Source: an archaeon
GTDB lineage: Archaea > Thermoproteota > Nitrososphaeria > Nitrososphaerales > Gagatemarchaeaceae
Direction: 5' to 3'
NCBI GenBank assembly: GCA_021822995.1
Contig: JAKAPN010000093.1
Span: forward strand, 1-5,199
Length of the DNA: 5,199 bases
Part shown: positions 1 to 5,199 of the stretch, piece by piece
How positions within the stretch are numbered: the first letter of the stretch is position 1
How the letters are laid out: each line of letters opens with the position of its first letter
Translations under genes and position numbers: made by a program
The notes under the pieces: generated by a model
What the model saw: only the letters and a program-made list of their open reading frames with translations
Told to the model about the DNA's origin: nothing
Databases searched by the model: none

Positions 1-1179
1 GCGGAGTGCTGGGAGGCAATCGACGCCGTGAAGTACTACGCCGGGGTCATGAAGAAGGAGAAGGGCTACGCGATCAAGATGGGTCCAGGAGGACCCGGGG
101 AACACAACCTCGACATCCTGAAGCCGCACGGCGTGTGGCCGGTGATCTCGCCGTTCAATTTCCCGTTCATGCTCGCGAACGGCATGGCCATGGGCGCGCT
201 GATAACCGGGAACTCGGTGATTCTAAAGCCGACCAGCGAAGCCCCGTTGACCGGGCTGATGCTCTACCAGCTTTACGTGGACGCGGGGGTCCCTCCGGGT
301 GCCGTAAACTACGTCACGGGGCCGGGCGCGAACTTTGAAGACGAGTTTGTGGCCAACCCGGATGTAGACGGCATCGCGTTCACAGGCTCCCGAGACGTGG
401 GGATGAGGCTGTTCAGACGATTCCACGCGGAGCAGCCGTACCCGAAACCGGTACTCCTCGAAATGGGAAGCAAGAACCCGACCATAGTGTCTGCCAAGGC
501 CGACATACCCAAGGCGGTCGAAGGCACTGTCCGTGCCGCGTTCGGCTACGGTGGTCAGAAGTGCAGCGCCACGTCGAGGGTCTACGTCCAAAACGGGGTG
601 AAGGACAAGTTCCTGGCCGCGCTCAAGGAAAGGGTCGGAAAGGTCGTGGTAGGAGACCCGAGGGAAAAGCAGACCTTCATGGGACCTCTGATCAACGCGA
701 AGGCTGTGGGGACCTTCAGTGAAGCGGTTGAAGACGCGAAGCGGGAGGGAGGCCAGCTCGTAGCAGGTGGTGCGGTGCTTCAGGGAGGGAAGGAGAAAGC
801 CGGCTTCTACGTGACCCCGACCGTGGTCGCCGGTCTCCCGGAATGGAGCAAGCTCATCAAGCAGGAGCTCTTCGTCCCGCTCGTCGTCGTCAACGGCTTC
901 GCCACTGTGGACGAAGCCATCGAGAGAGCCAACGCCACGGAGTATGGACTGACCGCAGGGATTTTCAGCAGAGACCCCAAGGAGATCAAGAAGTTCTTCG
1001 ACGGCATAAAGTTCGGAGTAACCTATGCCAACAGGAGCGGCGGCTCGACGACCGGGGCCTGGCCGGGAGCCCAGTCTTTCACGGGGTGGAAGGCGAGCGG
1101 GGTCACGGGCCGGGGAATAGGAAGCCCGTTCTATCTCCTCAACTTCCTACGCGACCAGTCTCAGACAAGCGTGGCGTAG
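1..1179 (+). CDS. Aldehyde dehydrogenase, probable 1-pyrroline-5-carboxylate dehydrogenase (3' part, N-terminus off window)
   Basis: The reading frame is open from base 1 (AECWEAIDAV...), so this is the last 392 residues of a protein whose family is usually about 510-540 residues; the GTG at 28 is internal, not a start. Numbering from that GTG, visible aldehyde dehydrogenase landmarks are the NAD-pocket motif SPFNFP (41-46, Asn44), ILKPTSEAP (65-73), FTGSRDVG (118-125), the general-base Glu145 in LEMGSKNP, the catalytic Cys179 in GGQKCSATSR, and ELFVP (280-284). GQKCSA.SR and the C-terminal YANR...TG...GW.ASG layout fit the RocA/PruA group, which oxidises glutamate semialdehyde/pyrroline-5-carboxylate to glutamate with NAD(P)+ in the cytosol, in proline or ornithine breakdown. 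Odd points: Ser replaces the usual second Gly after the Glu motif, and Val replaces the Gly of ELFGP. Family membership is firm; exact substrate is inferred. The gene converges on the membrane-protein gene with no spacer. Confidence 0.9.
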   Translation, partial: AECWEAIDAVKYYAGVMKKEKGYAIKMGPGGPGEHNLDILKPHGVWPVISPFNFPFMLANGMAMGALITGNSVILKPTSEAPLTGLMLYQLYVDAGVPPGAVNYVTGPGANFEDEFVANPDVDGIAFTGSRDVGMRLFRRFHAEQPYPKPVLLEMGSKNPTIVSAKADIPKAVEGTVRAAFGYGGQKCSATSRVYVQNGVKDKFLAALKERVGKVVVGDPREKQTFMGPLINAKAVGTFSEAVEDAKREGGQLVAGGAVLQGGKEKAGFYVTPTVVAGLPEWSKLIKQELFVPLVVVNGFATVDEAIERANATEYGLTAGIFSRDPKEIKKFFDGIKFGVTYANRSGGSTTGAWPGAQSFTGWKASGVTGRGIGSPFYLLNFLRDQSQTSVA

Positions 1180-1584
1180 CTAGAGCGGGAGCCAGAAGAG
1201 CAACGCAGCCACGAGCGTGTCCAGGGGCCACCACAACGGCACTTCGATGGGTCCTATCTTGGCGCTCCCCATCAGCGTAGTCGTCCAGTCTCCCTTCGCC
1301 ACGGGCCTCCTCCGCCACATGAAGTACACAGCGTCTTCGATGACGGCGAGGAAGAGCGTGTTGCCCGCCCAGGCTGTCAGCGAAGGCGCATAGGAGACGA
1401 CAACGAACAGCGGGAGGAGCAGGTAGAAGTGGTAGGGGGATATGACCCAAAAGACTGGCTTCTCGCTGAACCCTTGGGCGGTCTTCGTCCACTCCGCTTC
1501 GTATCTGTTGACGTACCTGTACTCTACCCCGGCGTAGACAACTCCGAACGCGACGACCCTGATGAACGACGCAGGGTCGAACAA
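1180..1584 (-). CDS. Small polytopic membrane protein of unknown function
   Basis: I do not recognise this 134-residue protein. It has three clear hydrophobic stretches (about 44-66, 70-90, 115-134) and a weaker one (7-25). The two basic loops (26-43 and 91-113, with RRR at 91-93) would lie on the same side, so four membrane passes with both ends outside is consistent with the positive-inside rule. Striking polar or aromatic residues are Glu83-Asp84 inside segment three, D99-W-T-T-T after the basic turn, and P-L-W-W-P at 116-120. The start is taken as TTG at 1584: an in-frame stop lies at 1593-1591 and no ATG, GTG or TTG occurs in the first 80 codons after it. The TTG follows the uS19 stop by one base (TGAATTG) with only a weak GAAGTGA upstream, so coupled translation is likely. 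Codon use looks like its neighbours. Reality of the gene is supported by its membrane-protein profile and tight packing; function is unknown. Confidence 0.72.
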   Translation of the reverse strand: MFDPASFIRVVAFGVVYAGVEYRYVNRYEAEWTKTAQGFSEKPVFWVISPYHFYLLLPLFVVVSYAPSLTAWAGNTLFLAVIEDAVYFMWRRRPVAKGDWTTTLMGSAKIGPIEVPLWWPLDTLVAALLFWLPL

Positions 1585-1585
1585 T

Positions 1586-1981
1586 TCACTTCAGCGGAAC
1601 GTAGAGGCTGGAACGGCTGGCGCCGATTCCTGGGGTCCCGTGGACGACCTTCTTGTTCGTTATCACGTATTCCCCGAGGTAGCGTCCGATCATCTCGGGC
1701 TTGACCTCAAGGGCGACGAACTCTTTCCCATTGTGAACCGAGATTGTCAGTCCCACCATGGTTGGAAGTATGATCATGTCCCTCGCATGCGTCTTGATCT
1801 GGCCTCCGAGCTTGCCTTCCTTCATCGCCCTGGCGTCCTCCAACACTTTCCGCTTCTCCTCGGACACGCCCCGGTTGAGCGACCGCCTGGCCCGAGAAGG
1901 CAGCAGCTCTAGAAGCGCCTCTGTCGACATGGCGTTGAGCTCTTCCAAGGACTTCCCCCTGTAGCGGAACTCCTTCGGCAT
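1586..1981 (-). CDS. rps19: 30S ribosomal protein uS19 (archaeal type)
   Basis: Small-subunit head protein that contacts uS13 and the A-site tRNA region. The 131-residue length matches archaeal uS19, which is longer than the roughly 90-residue bacterial form because of an N-terminal extension (here about 1-58, with EFRYRGKSLEEL at 4-15 and LLPSRARRSL at 26-35). Core motifs follow: THARDMIILPTMVG (64-77), HNGKEF (83-88), KPEMIGRYLGEY (94-105) and HGTPGIGASRSS (114-125). ATG at 1981 directly abuts the uL2 stop (TAGATG) and is preceded by a full GGAGGT 10 bases upstream, so the start is secure. In most archaea uL22 and uS3 come next; here a membrane protein follows one base after the stop. Confidence 0.97.
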   Translation of the reverse strand: MPKEFRYRGKSLEELNAMSTEALLELLPSRARRSLNRGVSEEKRKVLEDARAMKEGKLGGQIKTHARDMIILPTMVGLTISVHNGKEFVALEVKPEMIGRYLGEYVITNKKVVHGTPGIGASRSSLYVPLK

Positions 1982-2722
1982 CTACTTCGAAACCTCCGCG
2001 CTCGATCTTGCCAATCTCTTCCTTCCAGTCTTCCTGGGCGCTATTAACCCTACTTTCCGGCCCGGTGGGGCATTCCTCGAAGTGCTGGTCGACTTCCCCG
2101 GGTGCTGGTGCCTGCCGCCGCCGAACGGATGGTAGACCACAGCCATCGCAATCCCTCTCATGCGGGGGTAGACCCGGCCTGACGCTCTCATGGCATGGTG
2201 CCTGGCTCCGGCCGTGAGGAATGGCTTCTCCCTTCTTCCTCCGCCCGCGATCTCGCCGACCGTTGCTCTGCAGCTGTCGTTTACAAGAATGTTCTTCCCC
2301 GATGGTAGCTTGATTATCGCCCTTCCGTTCGCCTTCGAAAAGAGCACCGCCGAAGTCCCTGAGGCCCGGACAAACCTGCCGCCGTCTCCCGGCCTGAGTT
2401 CCACATTGCATACCCTGGTCCCCTCCGGGATCTTGGACAGCGGCATGATGTTCCCTTGGAGGACCTGTCCTGTTGAACCCACGCTCAACTGCTGCCCGAC
2501 TGACAAGCCCGCGACCGCAGGCAGGTAGGTGTACTTGTCCCCGTCCAGCCTGATCTGAGCGAGCGGCGCGCTGCGCCCCCTCTCATCCAGGATTGCAGTG
2601 ACCGTGGCAGACCCTTCGGTCGCAGCCTTCGGATATCTGACGGGGGCAATCTTGCCCTTGCTCGGGGCCCTGAACTGTATCCCTGCCTTTCCGCGCCTCC
2701 GCTGGAGAATTCTCTTACCCAT
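1982..2722 (-). CDS. rpl2: 50S ribosomal protein uL2 (archaeal type)
   Basis: Primary rRNA-binding protein of the large subunit, needed for subunit association and the peptidyl transferase centre. At 246 residues it has the usual archaeal length. Landmarks are the N-terminal MGKRILQRRRGK, IAPVRYPK (25-32), PEGTRVCNVELRPGDGG (99-115), the RNA-binding IIKLPSGK (136-143), RATVGEIAGGGRREKP (152-167), and the C-terminal GGGRHQHPGK (201-210) and SRNAPPGRKVGLIA (215-228). The loop before the glycines reads G-I-A-M-A-V-V-Y-H-P-F: the conserved His198 is kept, but the residue before it is Tyr197 where Asp is usual, and Ala194 replaces the usual Asn. ATG at 2722 lies three bases after the uL23 stop; its ribosome binding site is weak (only GGTG or GGGG nearby), so coupling to uL23 translation is likely. 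Confidence 0.97.
   Translation of the reverse strand: MGKRILQRRRGKAGIQFRAPSKGKIAPVRYPKAATEGSATVTAILDERGRSAPLAQIRLDGDKYTYLPAVAGLSVGQQLSVGSTGQVLQGNIMPLSKIPEGTRVCNVELRPGDGGRFVRASGTSAVLFSKANGRAIIKLPSGKNILVNDSCRATVGEIAGGGRREKPFLTAGARHHAMRASGRVYPRMRGIAMAVVYHPFGGGRHQHPGKSTSTSRNAPPGRKVGLIAPRKTGRKRLARSSAEVSK
1992..1997 (-). promoter_or_regulatory. Ribosome binding site of uS19 inside the uL2 end
   Basis: GGAGGT on the - strand, a full anti-Shine-Dalgarno match, 10 bases before the uS19 ATG and within the last codons of uL2. It is the best ribosome binding site in the window and fixes the uS19 start. Confidence 0.75.
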
Positions 2723-2725
2723 GGT

Positions 2726-2992
2726 CTACACCAGCCCCAACTTTGTCGCAAGCTCCGCTGCCTTCCCCGATTCAGTCAACCTCACGAACGCCTTCTTTCC
2801 CCTCACGGTCCTTGACGTGTTCACCGCTTTCACCTTCACCTCATAGAGCGCCTGGACCGCGTTGGCGATCTGCGTCTTCGACACCCTGTCTTCTACCAAG
2901 AAGCAGAGCTTGTTCTCCTTTTCAATCTGGTCGAACGTCCTTTCGGTGACGTACGGCCTCTTGAGTATCTTCTGGGCGTCCTCGAGCCTCAT
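2726..2992 (-). CDS. rpl23: 50S ribosomal protein uL23 (archaeal type)
   Basis: Large-subunit protein at the rim of the polypeptide exit tunnel, the docking site for signal recognition particle and other nascent-chain factors. The 88-residue length is normal for archaea. Recognisable blocks are the N-terminal ILKRPYVTERTF (9-20), ENKLCFLVEDRVSKTQI (26-42), the helix-strand NAVQALYEVKVKAVNT (44-59) and the basic hairpin with GKKAFVRL (65-72). ATG at 2992 shares its A with the uL4 stop (TGATG), and GGAGG (3007-3003) sits 10 bases upstream, which fixes the start and argues for coupled translation. The stop is TAG, three bases before uL2. Confidence 0.96.
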   Translation of the reverse strand: MRLEDAQKILKRPYVTERTFDQIEKENKLCFLVEDRVSKTQIANAVQALYEVKVKAVNTSRTVRGKKAFVRLTESGKAAELATKLGLV

Positions 2993-3789
2993 CAGGCTGC
3001 GGCCTCCGTTTTCCTTGCCACCAGCGCACCAAGCGCTGACTCGGTCCAGAGCGTGAGCCTCCCGGGGACTCCTCCTGGCGCCAAGTCGAGCACGCTGAGG
3101 CTCTCAACCTTGGTGACTCCCACTCCGGGGATCCCGCCGGCCGCTTTCCCGACCCCTCTATCGTTGGTAACTACTATCAGCGGCCCCGTCCCCGTCCTGT
3201 ACGCCCTTCCCCTGAGCCTTCTCTTCCCGGTGTTCCTCTTCACATGTCCGTCCACTCTCTGAAGCTCAGACTTCAGGTCCACTTTCTCAAGGAACGTAAC
3301 CAGCTCTCCAGTCTTCTCCACGGTCTCGATGTCGTCTGCCACTACAATGGGGAGCGAAAGCTTCCCTACCCTGTGGCCTCTCGCTTTTACCGCATCGAGG
3401 TTGGCAGTATATGCGATCGCAGATTCAGTCGCAAGCCGTCTCTCCTTCTTGTTGACGCCGAGATGGATTACCTTTTCCGACCTCGGAGGATGCGGAAGTC
3501 TGCCTTTCACGACGCTCGCGACCCCGCCGGCCATCCCTCCCCTGGAGTACCTCTCTCCTTTCACCCTGGGGATTCTGGACCTTCCGGTCCCTGTCGGCGG
3601 ACTGTGAGTTTCCGCGGTAGTCCTCTCGCCTGCCATGGGGTCTCTCCCCTTCGGCTGCAGATGGTGCGACCCTACCAGCCAGAACATCCGTCTGACAAGG
3701 TCAGTCCTGAGCTCCGCGTCGAAAACCGACGGGACTTCTACTTCTCCGGAACGCTTCCCGTCCAGGCCTATGACCTGTGCCTTTGTCAT
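2992..3789 (-). CDS. rpl4: 50S ribosomal protein uL4 (archaeal/eukaryotic type)
   Basis: Large-subunit protein whose extended loop lines the exit tunnel. The product is 265 residues, normal for archaea. It starts MTKAQVIGLDGKRSGEVEVP, typical of the N-terminal strand pair. The tunnel loop is the basic stretch about 62-100, including GRSRIPRVKG (69-78) and GGVASVVKGRLPHPPR (88-103), followed by the conserved helix NKKERRLATESAIA (113-126) and VKARGHRV (134-141). The domain ends with PLIVVTND (203-210) and a KVESLSVLDLAPGG stretch (227-240). The frame stays open upstream to 4083, but that part overlaps uL3 and has no uL4 character; ATG at 3789 overlaps the uL3 stop by four bases (ATGA) and has GAGGG (3798-3794) just upstream, so it is the true start. 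Confidence 0.96.
   Translation of the reverse strand: MTKAQVIGLDGKRSGEVEVPSVFDAELRTDLVRRMFWLVGSHHLQPKGRDPMAGERTTAETHSPPTGTGRSRIPRVKGERYSRGGMAGGVASVVKGRLPHPPRSEKVIHLGVNKKERRLATESAIAYTANLDAVKARGHRVGKLSLPIVVADDIETVEKTGELVTFLEKVDLKSELQRVDGHVKRNTGKRRLRGRAYRTGTGPLIVVTNDRGVGKAAGGIPGVGVTKVESLSVLDLAPGGVPGRLTLWTESALGALVARKTEAAA
3003..3007 (-). promoter_or_regulatory. Ribosome binding site of uL23 inside the uL4 end
   Basis: GGAGG on the - strand, 10 bases before the uL23 ATG and inside the last codons of uL4. Together with the TGATG stop/start overlap it decides the uL23 start. Confidence 0.7.
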
Positions 3790-4736
3790 CTGGCCCTCGC
3801 CATCGTGCTCACTTCGATTACGTTGGGCGGGTTCTGGTTCTTCGCGAAGCCCCTCGCCTTCATCCTGACCACAACGAACCGCCTCGCGGGCCCCGGGACT
3901 GCTCCCTTCACTACGGCGTAATCCCCTCCTACGCTCCCGAAGTGCTCGAACCCTCCTGCCGGCGTTATCGGGTTCGCCGAAGCGTTCCCAACGAGCAGAA
4001 TCTTCTTTCCTGTCTCCGTCCTCTGGTGGAAACCCATCTGCCCTGCCCTTGCCACCGTGTACATGACCGCCGCAGGGTGCCATGGCCCGATTACCGCCAC
4101 GGCCCTCACGCTCTTCCTGGACTTGTGCTGCTTCCTCTTGACTCCGAACCTGGTGATGGGCCCTTCGAATCCCTTGCCCTTCGTTATCCCGAGCACGTCG
4201 ACGTACATCCCGGGCTTGAAAGAATCAGTGAACTTCGCCTTCTTCCCTATCAGCCCAAGGACGAACTCCGCCTGGGCCTTCACCTCCCCGCCTGACACCC
4301 CGACCTCCATGACGACCGGTTTCTTCTGCGACAGGCCGGCCTCCCTCGGGACTGACGAAACCAGGGCCGATACGCGCGCGGTCCTGTCAAGAGGGAGCTT
4401 GTCCATTGCCTGTCCTGGCTGCTTCACGTCTGAAATGGCGAAGTCCTGTCCGTTCTCGTGCCCGTACAGCCTCAGCCCGATGACCTGGGCATCTGGGAGG
4501 GTAATCACGCTAGACAGATTGAACAGCGGCTTGCCGAAGTTCGGGGTCTTCGCCCTGTCGTCCACCGTGATCACGTGAACAGTCCCAGCCTTGTACCCTG
4601 GGAACCCCAGGAGGACAGGCTTCTCGGTCAGCACCTTCGGCCAGGTCCTCACCCTAGGGACGAAACTTTTGGCACGTCCCCTCGGCCTGTATGCAAGACT
4701 ACCTCTGCGCGGGGCAGAATACTTCCTATGACCCAT
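3786..4736 (-). CDS. rpl3: 50S ribosomal protein uL3 (archaeal/eukaryotic type)
   Basis: Early-assembling large-subunit protein whose central extension reaches the peptidyl transferase centre. At 316 residues it is close to the archaeal norm and far longer than bacterial uL3. It begins with the archaeal/eukaryotic signature MGHRKYSAPRRGSLAYRPRG, then FPGYKAGTVHV (45-55), the barrel region ending in PGMYVDVLGITKGKGFEGPI (175-194), and the central extension with basic HKSRKSV (204-210) and GPWHPAAVMYTVARAGQMGFH (217-237). Trp219 in this block corresponds, by motif, to the tip tryptophan known to influence peptidyl transfer in yeast uL3. The C-terminus carries KGAVPGPARR (277-286). ATG at 4736 has GGAAGGT 10 bases upstream (4753-4747). 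It heads the tightly packed ribosomal unit. Confidence 0.97.
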   Translation of the reverse strand: MGHRKYSAPRRGSLAYRPRGRAKSFVPRVRTWPKVLTEKPVLLGFPGYKAGTVHVITVDDRAKTPNFGKPLFNLSSVITLPDAQVIGLRLYGHENGQDFAISDVKQPGQAMDKLPLDRTARVSALVSSVPREAGLSQKKPVVMEVGVSGGEVKAQAEFVLGLIGKKAKFTDSFKPGMYVDVLGITKGKGFEGPITRFGVKRKQHKSRKSVRAVAVIGPWHPAAVMYTVARAGQMGFHQRTETGKKILLVGNASANPITPAGGFEHFGSVGGDYAVVKGAVPGPARRFVVVRMKARGFAKNQNPPNVIEVSTMARAR

Positions 4737-4746
4737 CTCGCGCTAA

Positions 4747-4753
4747 ACCTTCC
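4747..4753 (-). promoter_or_regulatory. Ribosome binding site of uL3
   Basis: GGAAGGT on the - strand, 10 bases before the uL3 ATG. It is the strongest match in the 46-base gap and supports the chosen start. Spacing is the same as for the uS19 site. Confidence 0.7.
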
Positions 4754-4780
4754 TTTCCTGAGGCCCGTTTTGCGGTTTAC

Positions 4781-4794
4781 ACTTAAGCTTTCTC
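4781..4794 (-). promoter_or_regulatory. Possible archaeal TATA/BRE-like promoter for the uL3 unit
   Basis: On the - strand, the end of the methyltransferase gene reads GAGAAAGCTTAAGT: a purine run like a transcription factor B recognition element followed by the AT-rich CTTAAG, in an otherwise GC-rich region. It is about 50 bases before the uL3 ATG, so initiation about 25 bases downstream would give a short leader containing the GGAAGGT site. The match to an archaeal TATA box is weak, and read-through from the methyltransferase gene is equally possible. Confidence 0.2.
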
Positions 4795-5199
4795 GGCGCG
4801 AAGCACGCCTACAAGTCCCAAACCGGCGAAAATCGCCTCCTCCGTCCTTACAGTCTCGACCTGCTGACCAGGGAAAAGATTGACCACGAACCGCGCCTTT
4901 TTCGGAAGGTCGCCGCCGAACACATCGAAGAGTCCTCGCTGCGGCGACCCAAAGACCAGCTTGACGCTCTTCGCGCCAGCGGCTTCCGCCTTCAAAGGTC
5001 CGAGCGCATCTCTGAGAGGGATGCCCAGCCTAGAGGTGGCGATGGTCAACTTGAACCTCTGGTCCTCAAGCACCTCCTTCGGCGACTTCTCCTCCACCGC
5101 ATACCCCCAGTAACGGCCTGTCTTCTCCCTGGAGACCGGTTCGGCGACCAGCGGGCTGACCGAGACGATTTTCACCGTGACGCGCTTACCCCGGGGGAA
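4783..5199 (-). CDS. SPOUT-class RNA methyltransferase, putative RNA uridine methyltransferase family (C-terminal part, 5' end off window)
   Basis: The frame is open to the window edge (FPRGKRVTVKIVSV...), so the last 138 residues are seen of a family (COG2106/Methyltrn_RNA_3, MTH1-like) of roughly 250-300 residues; the GTG at 5175 is in frame but internal. The visible part starts in the OB-fold insertion, then gives YWGY (30-33), IATSR (53-57), LVFGSPQRGL (81-90), and the trefoil-knot S-adenosylmethionine-binding stretch VVNLFPGQQVETVRTEEAI (105-123). These motifs and the position immediately upstream of uL3, a common archaeal linkage, support the call. The target is not proven by sequence; rRNA or tRNA uridine is the usual proposal. 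A small oddity is Gln-Gln (112-113), where Gln-Gly is usual in the knot loop. It ends with TAA at 4783, 46 bases before uL3. Confidence 0.88.
   Translation of the reverse strand, partial: FPRGKRVTVKIVSVSPLVAEPVSREKTGRYWGYAVEEKSPKEVLEDQRFKLTIATSRLGIPLRDALGPLKAEAAGAKSVKLVFGSPQRGLFDVFGGDLPKKARFVVNLFPGQQVETVRTEEAIFAGLGLVGVLRAEKA

Noticed and set aside
28..30. GTG as start of the dehydrogenase
   Set aside because: The frame is open to base 1 with a sensible aldehyde dehydrogenase sequence, and a start here would lack the N-terminal part of the cofactor domain.
1707..2411. 234-codon - strand open frame overlapping uL2 and uS19
   Set aside because: It is the same strand in another frame across two certain genes; the product is Gly/Arg-rich and matches no family I know.
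3244..3921. 225-codon + strand open frame opposite uL4/uL3
   Set aside because: It lies antisense to two certain genes, has no recognisable domain and is explained by the rarity of stop codons in high-GC DNA.
3790..4083. 98-codon upstream extension of uL4
   Set aside because: It overlaps the well-conserved uL3 coding sequence, has a low-complexity Gly/Arg/Glu-rich composition typical of an off-frame reading in high-GC DNA, and the ATGA start at 3789 begins with a normal uL4 N-terminus.
4057..4578. 173-codon + strand open frame opposite uL3
   Set aside because: Antisense to uL3 with a Ser/Pro/Thr-rich composition typical of a shadow frame.
5173..5175. GTG as start of the RNA methyltransferase
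   Set aside because: The frame continues to the window edge with residues (GKRVTV) that fit the family's internal OB-fold region; starting here would remove the N-terminal part of the methyltransferase fold.
1..5199. CRISPR, mobile element, tRNA, rRNA or defence system
   Set aside because: No direct repeats with spacers, terminal inverted repeats, transposase motifs or cloverleaf-like segments were seen, and nearly every base is accounted for by coding sequence.

Overview
The window reads as archaeal chromosome with high GC content. The protein-coding evidence is the archaeal/eukaryotic-type ribosomal proteins uL3, uL4, uL23, uL2 and uS19 in the archaeal order, preceded by the C-terminal part of a SPOUT-class RNA methyltransferase of the family that often sits directly upstream of uL3 in archaea. 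Motifs such as uL3 'MGHRKYSAPRRGSLAY' and uS19 'THARDMIILPTMVG' are archaeal in type. I lean towards the TACK/Thermoproteota side (for example a thaumarchaeote or bathyarchaeote relative), but the lineage is an inference from memory of these proteins and was not tested.

Layout: bases 1-1179 (+ strand) hold the last 392 codons of an aldehyde dehydrogenase most like 1-pyrroline-5-carboxylate dehydrogenase (RocA/PruA type); its N-terminus lies outside the window. Everything else is on the - strand and is read from right to left: RNA methyltransferase (5199-4783, 5' end outside the window), a 46-base gap with a good ribosome binding site, uL3 (4736-3786), uL4 (3789-2992), uL23 (2992-2726), uL2 (2722-1982), uS19 (1981-1586) and an unrecognised small membrane protein (1584-1180, TTG start). 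The five ribosomal genes and the membrane protein overlap, abut or lie within 3 bases of each other, so they look like one co-transcribed, translationally coupled unit. The membrane-protein gene and the dehydrogenase converge with directly abutting stop codons (TAG/CTA at 1177-1182). No stretch above 50 bases is without a gene.

How the genes work together: the - strand unit makes neighbouring components of the large subunit (uL3, uL4, uL23 and uL2, around the peptidyl transferase centre, exit tunnel and its rim) and of the small-subunit head (uS19), together with an RNA modification enzyme probably acting on rRNA or tRNA. The dehydrogenase is metabolically unrelated (glutamate formation from proline or ornithine breakdown) and is a neighbour only.

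The main points worth a second look are: the ribosomal operon stops after uS19, where uL22 and uS3 normally follow, and carries a small polytopic membrane protein in their place; uL2 has Tyr instead of the usual Asp next to the functionally important His of its C-terminal loop; and the dehydrogenase has substitutions in two otherwise conserved active-site motifs. I found no CRISPR, tRNA, rRNA, mobile element or defence system.
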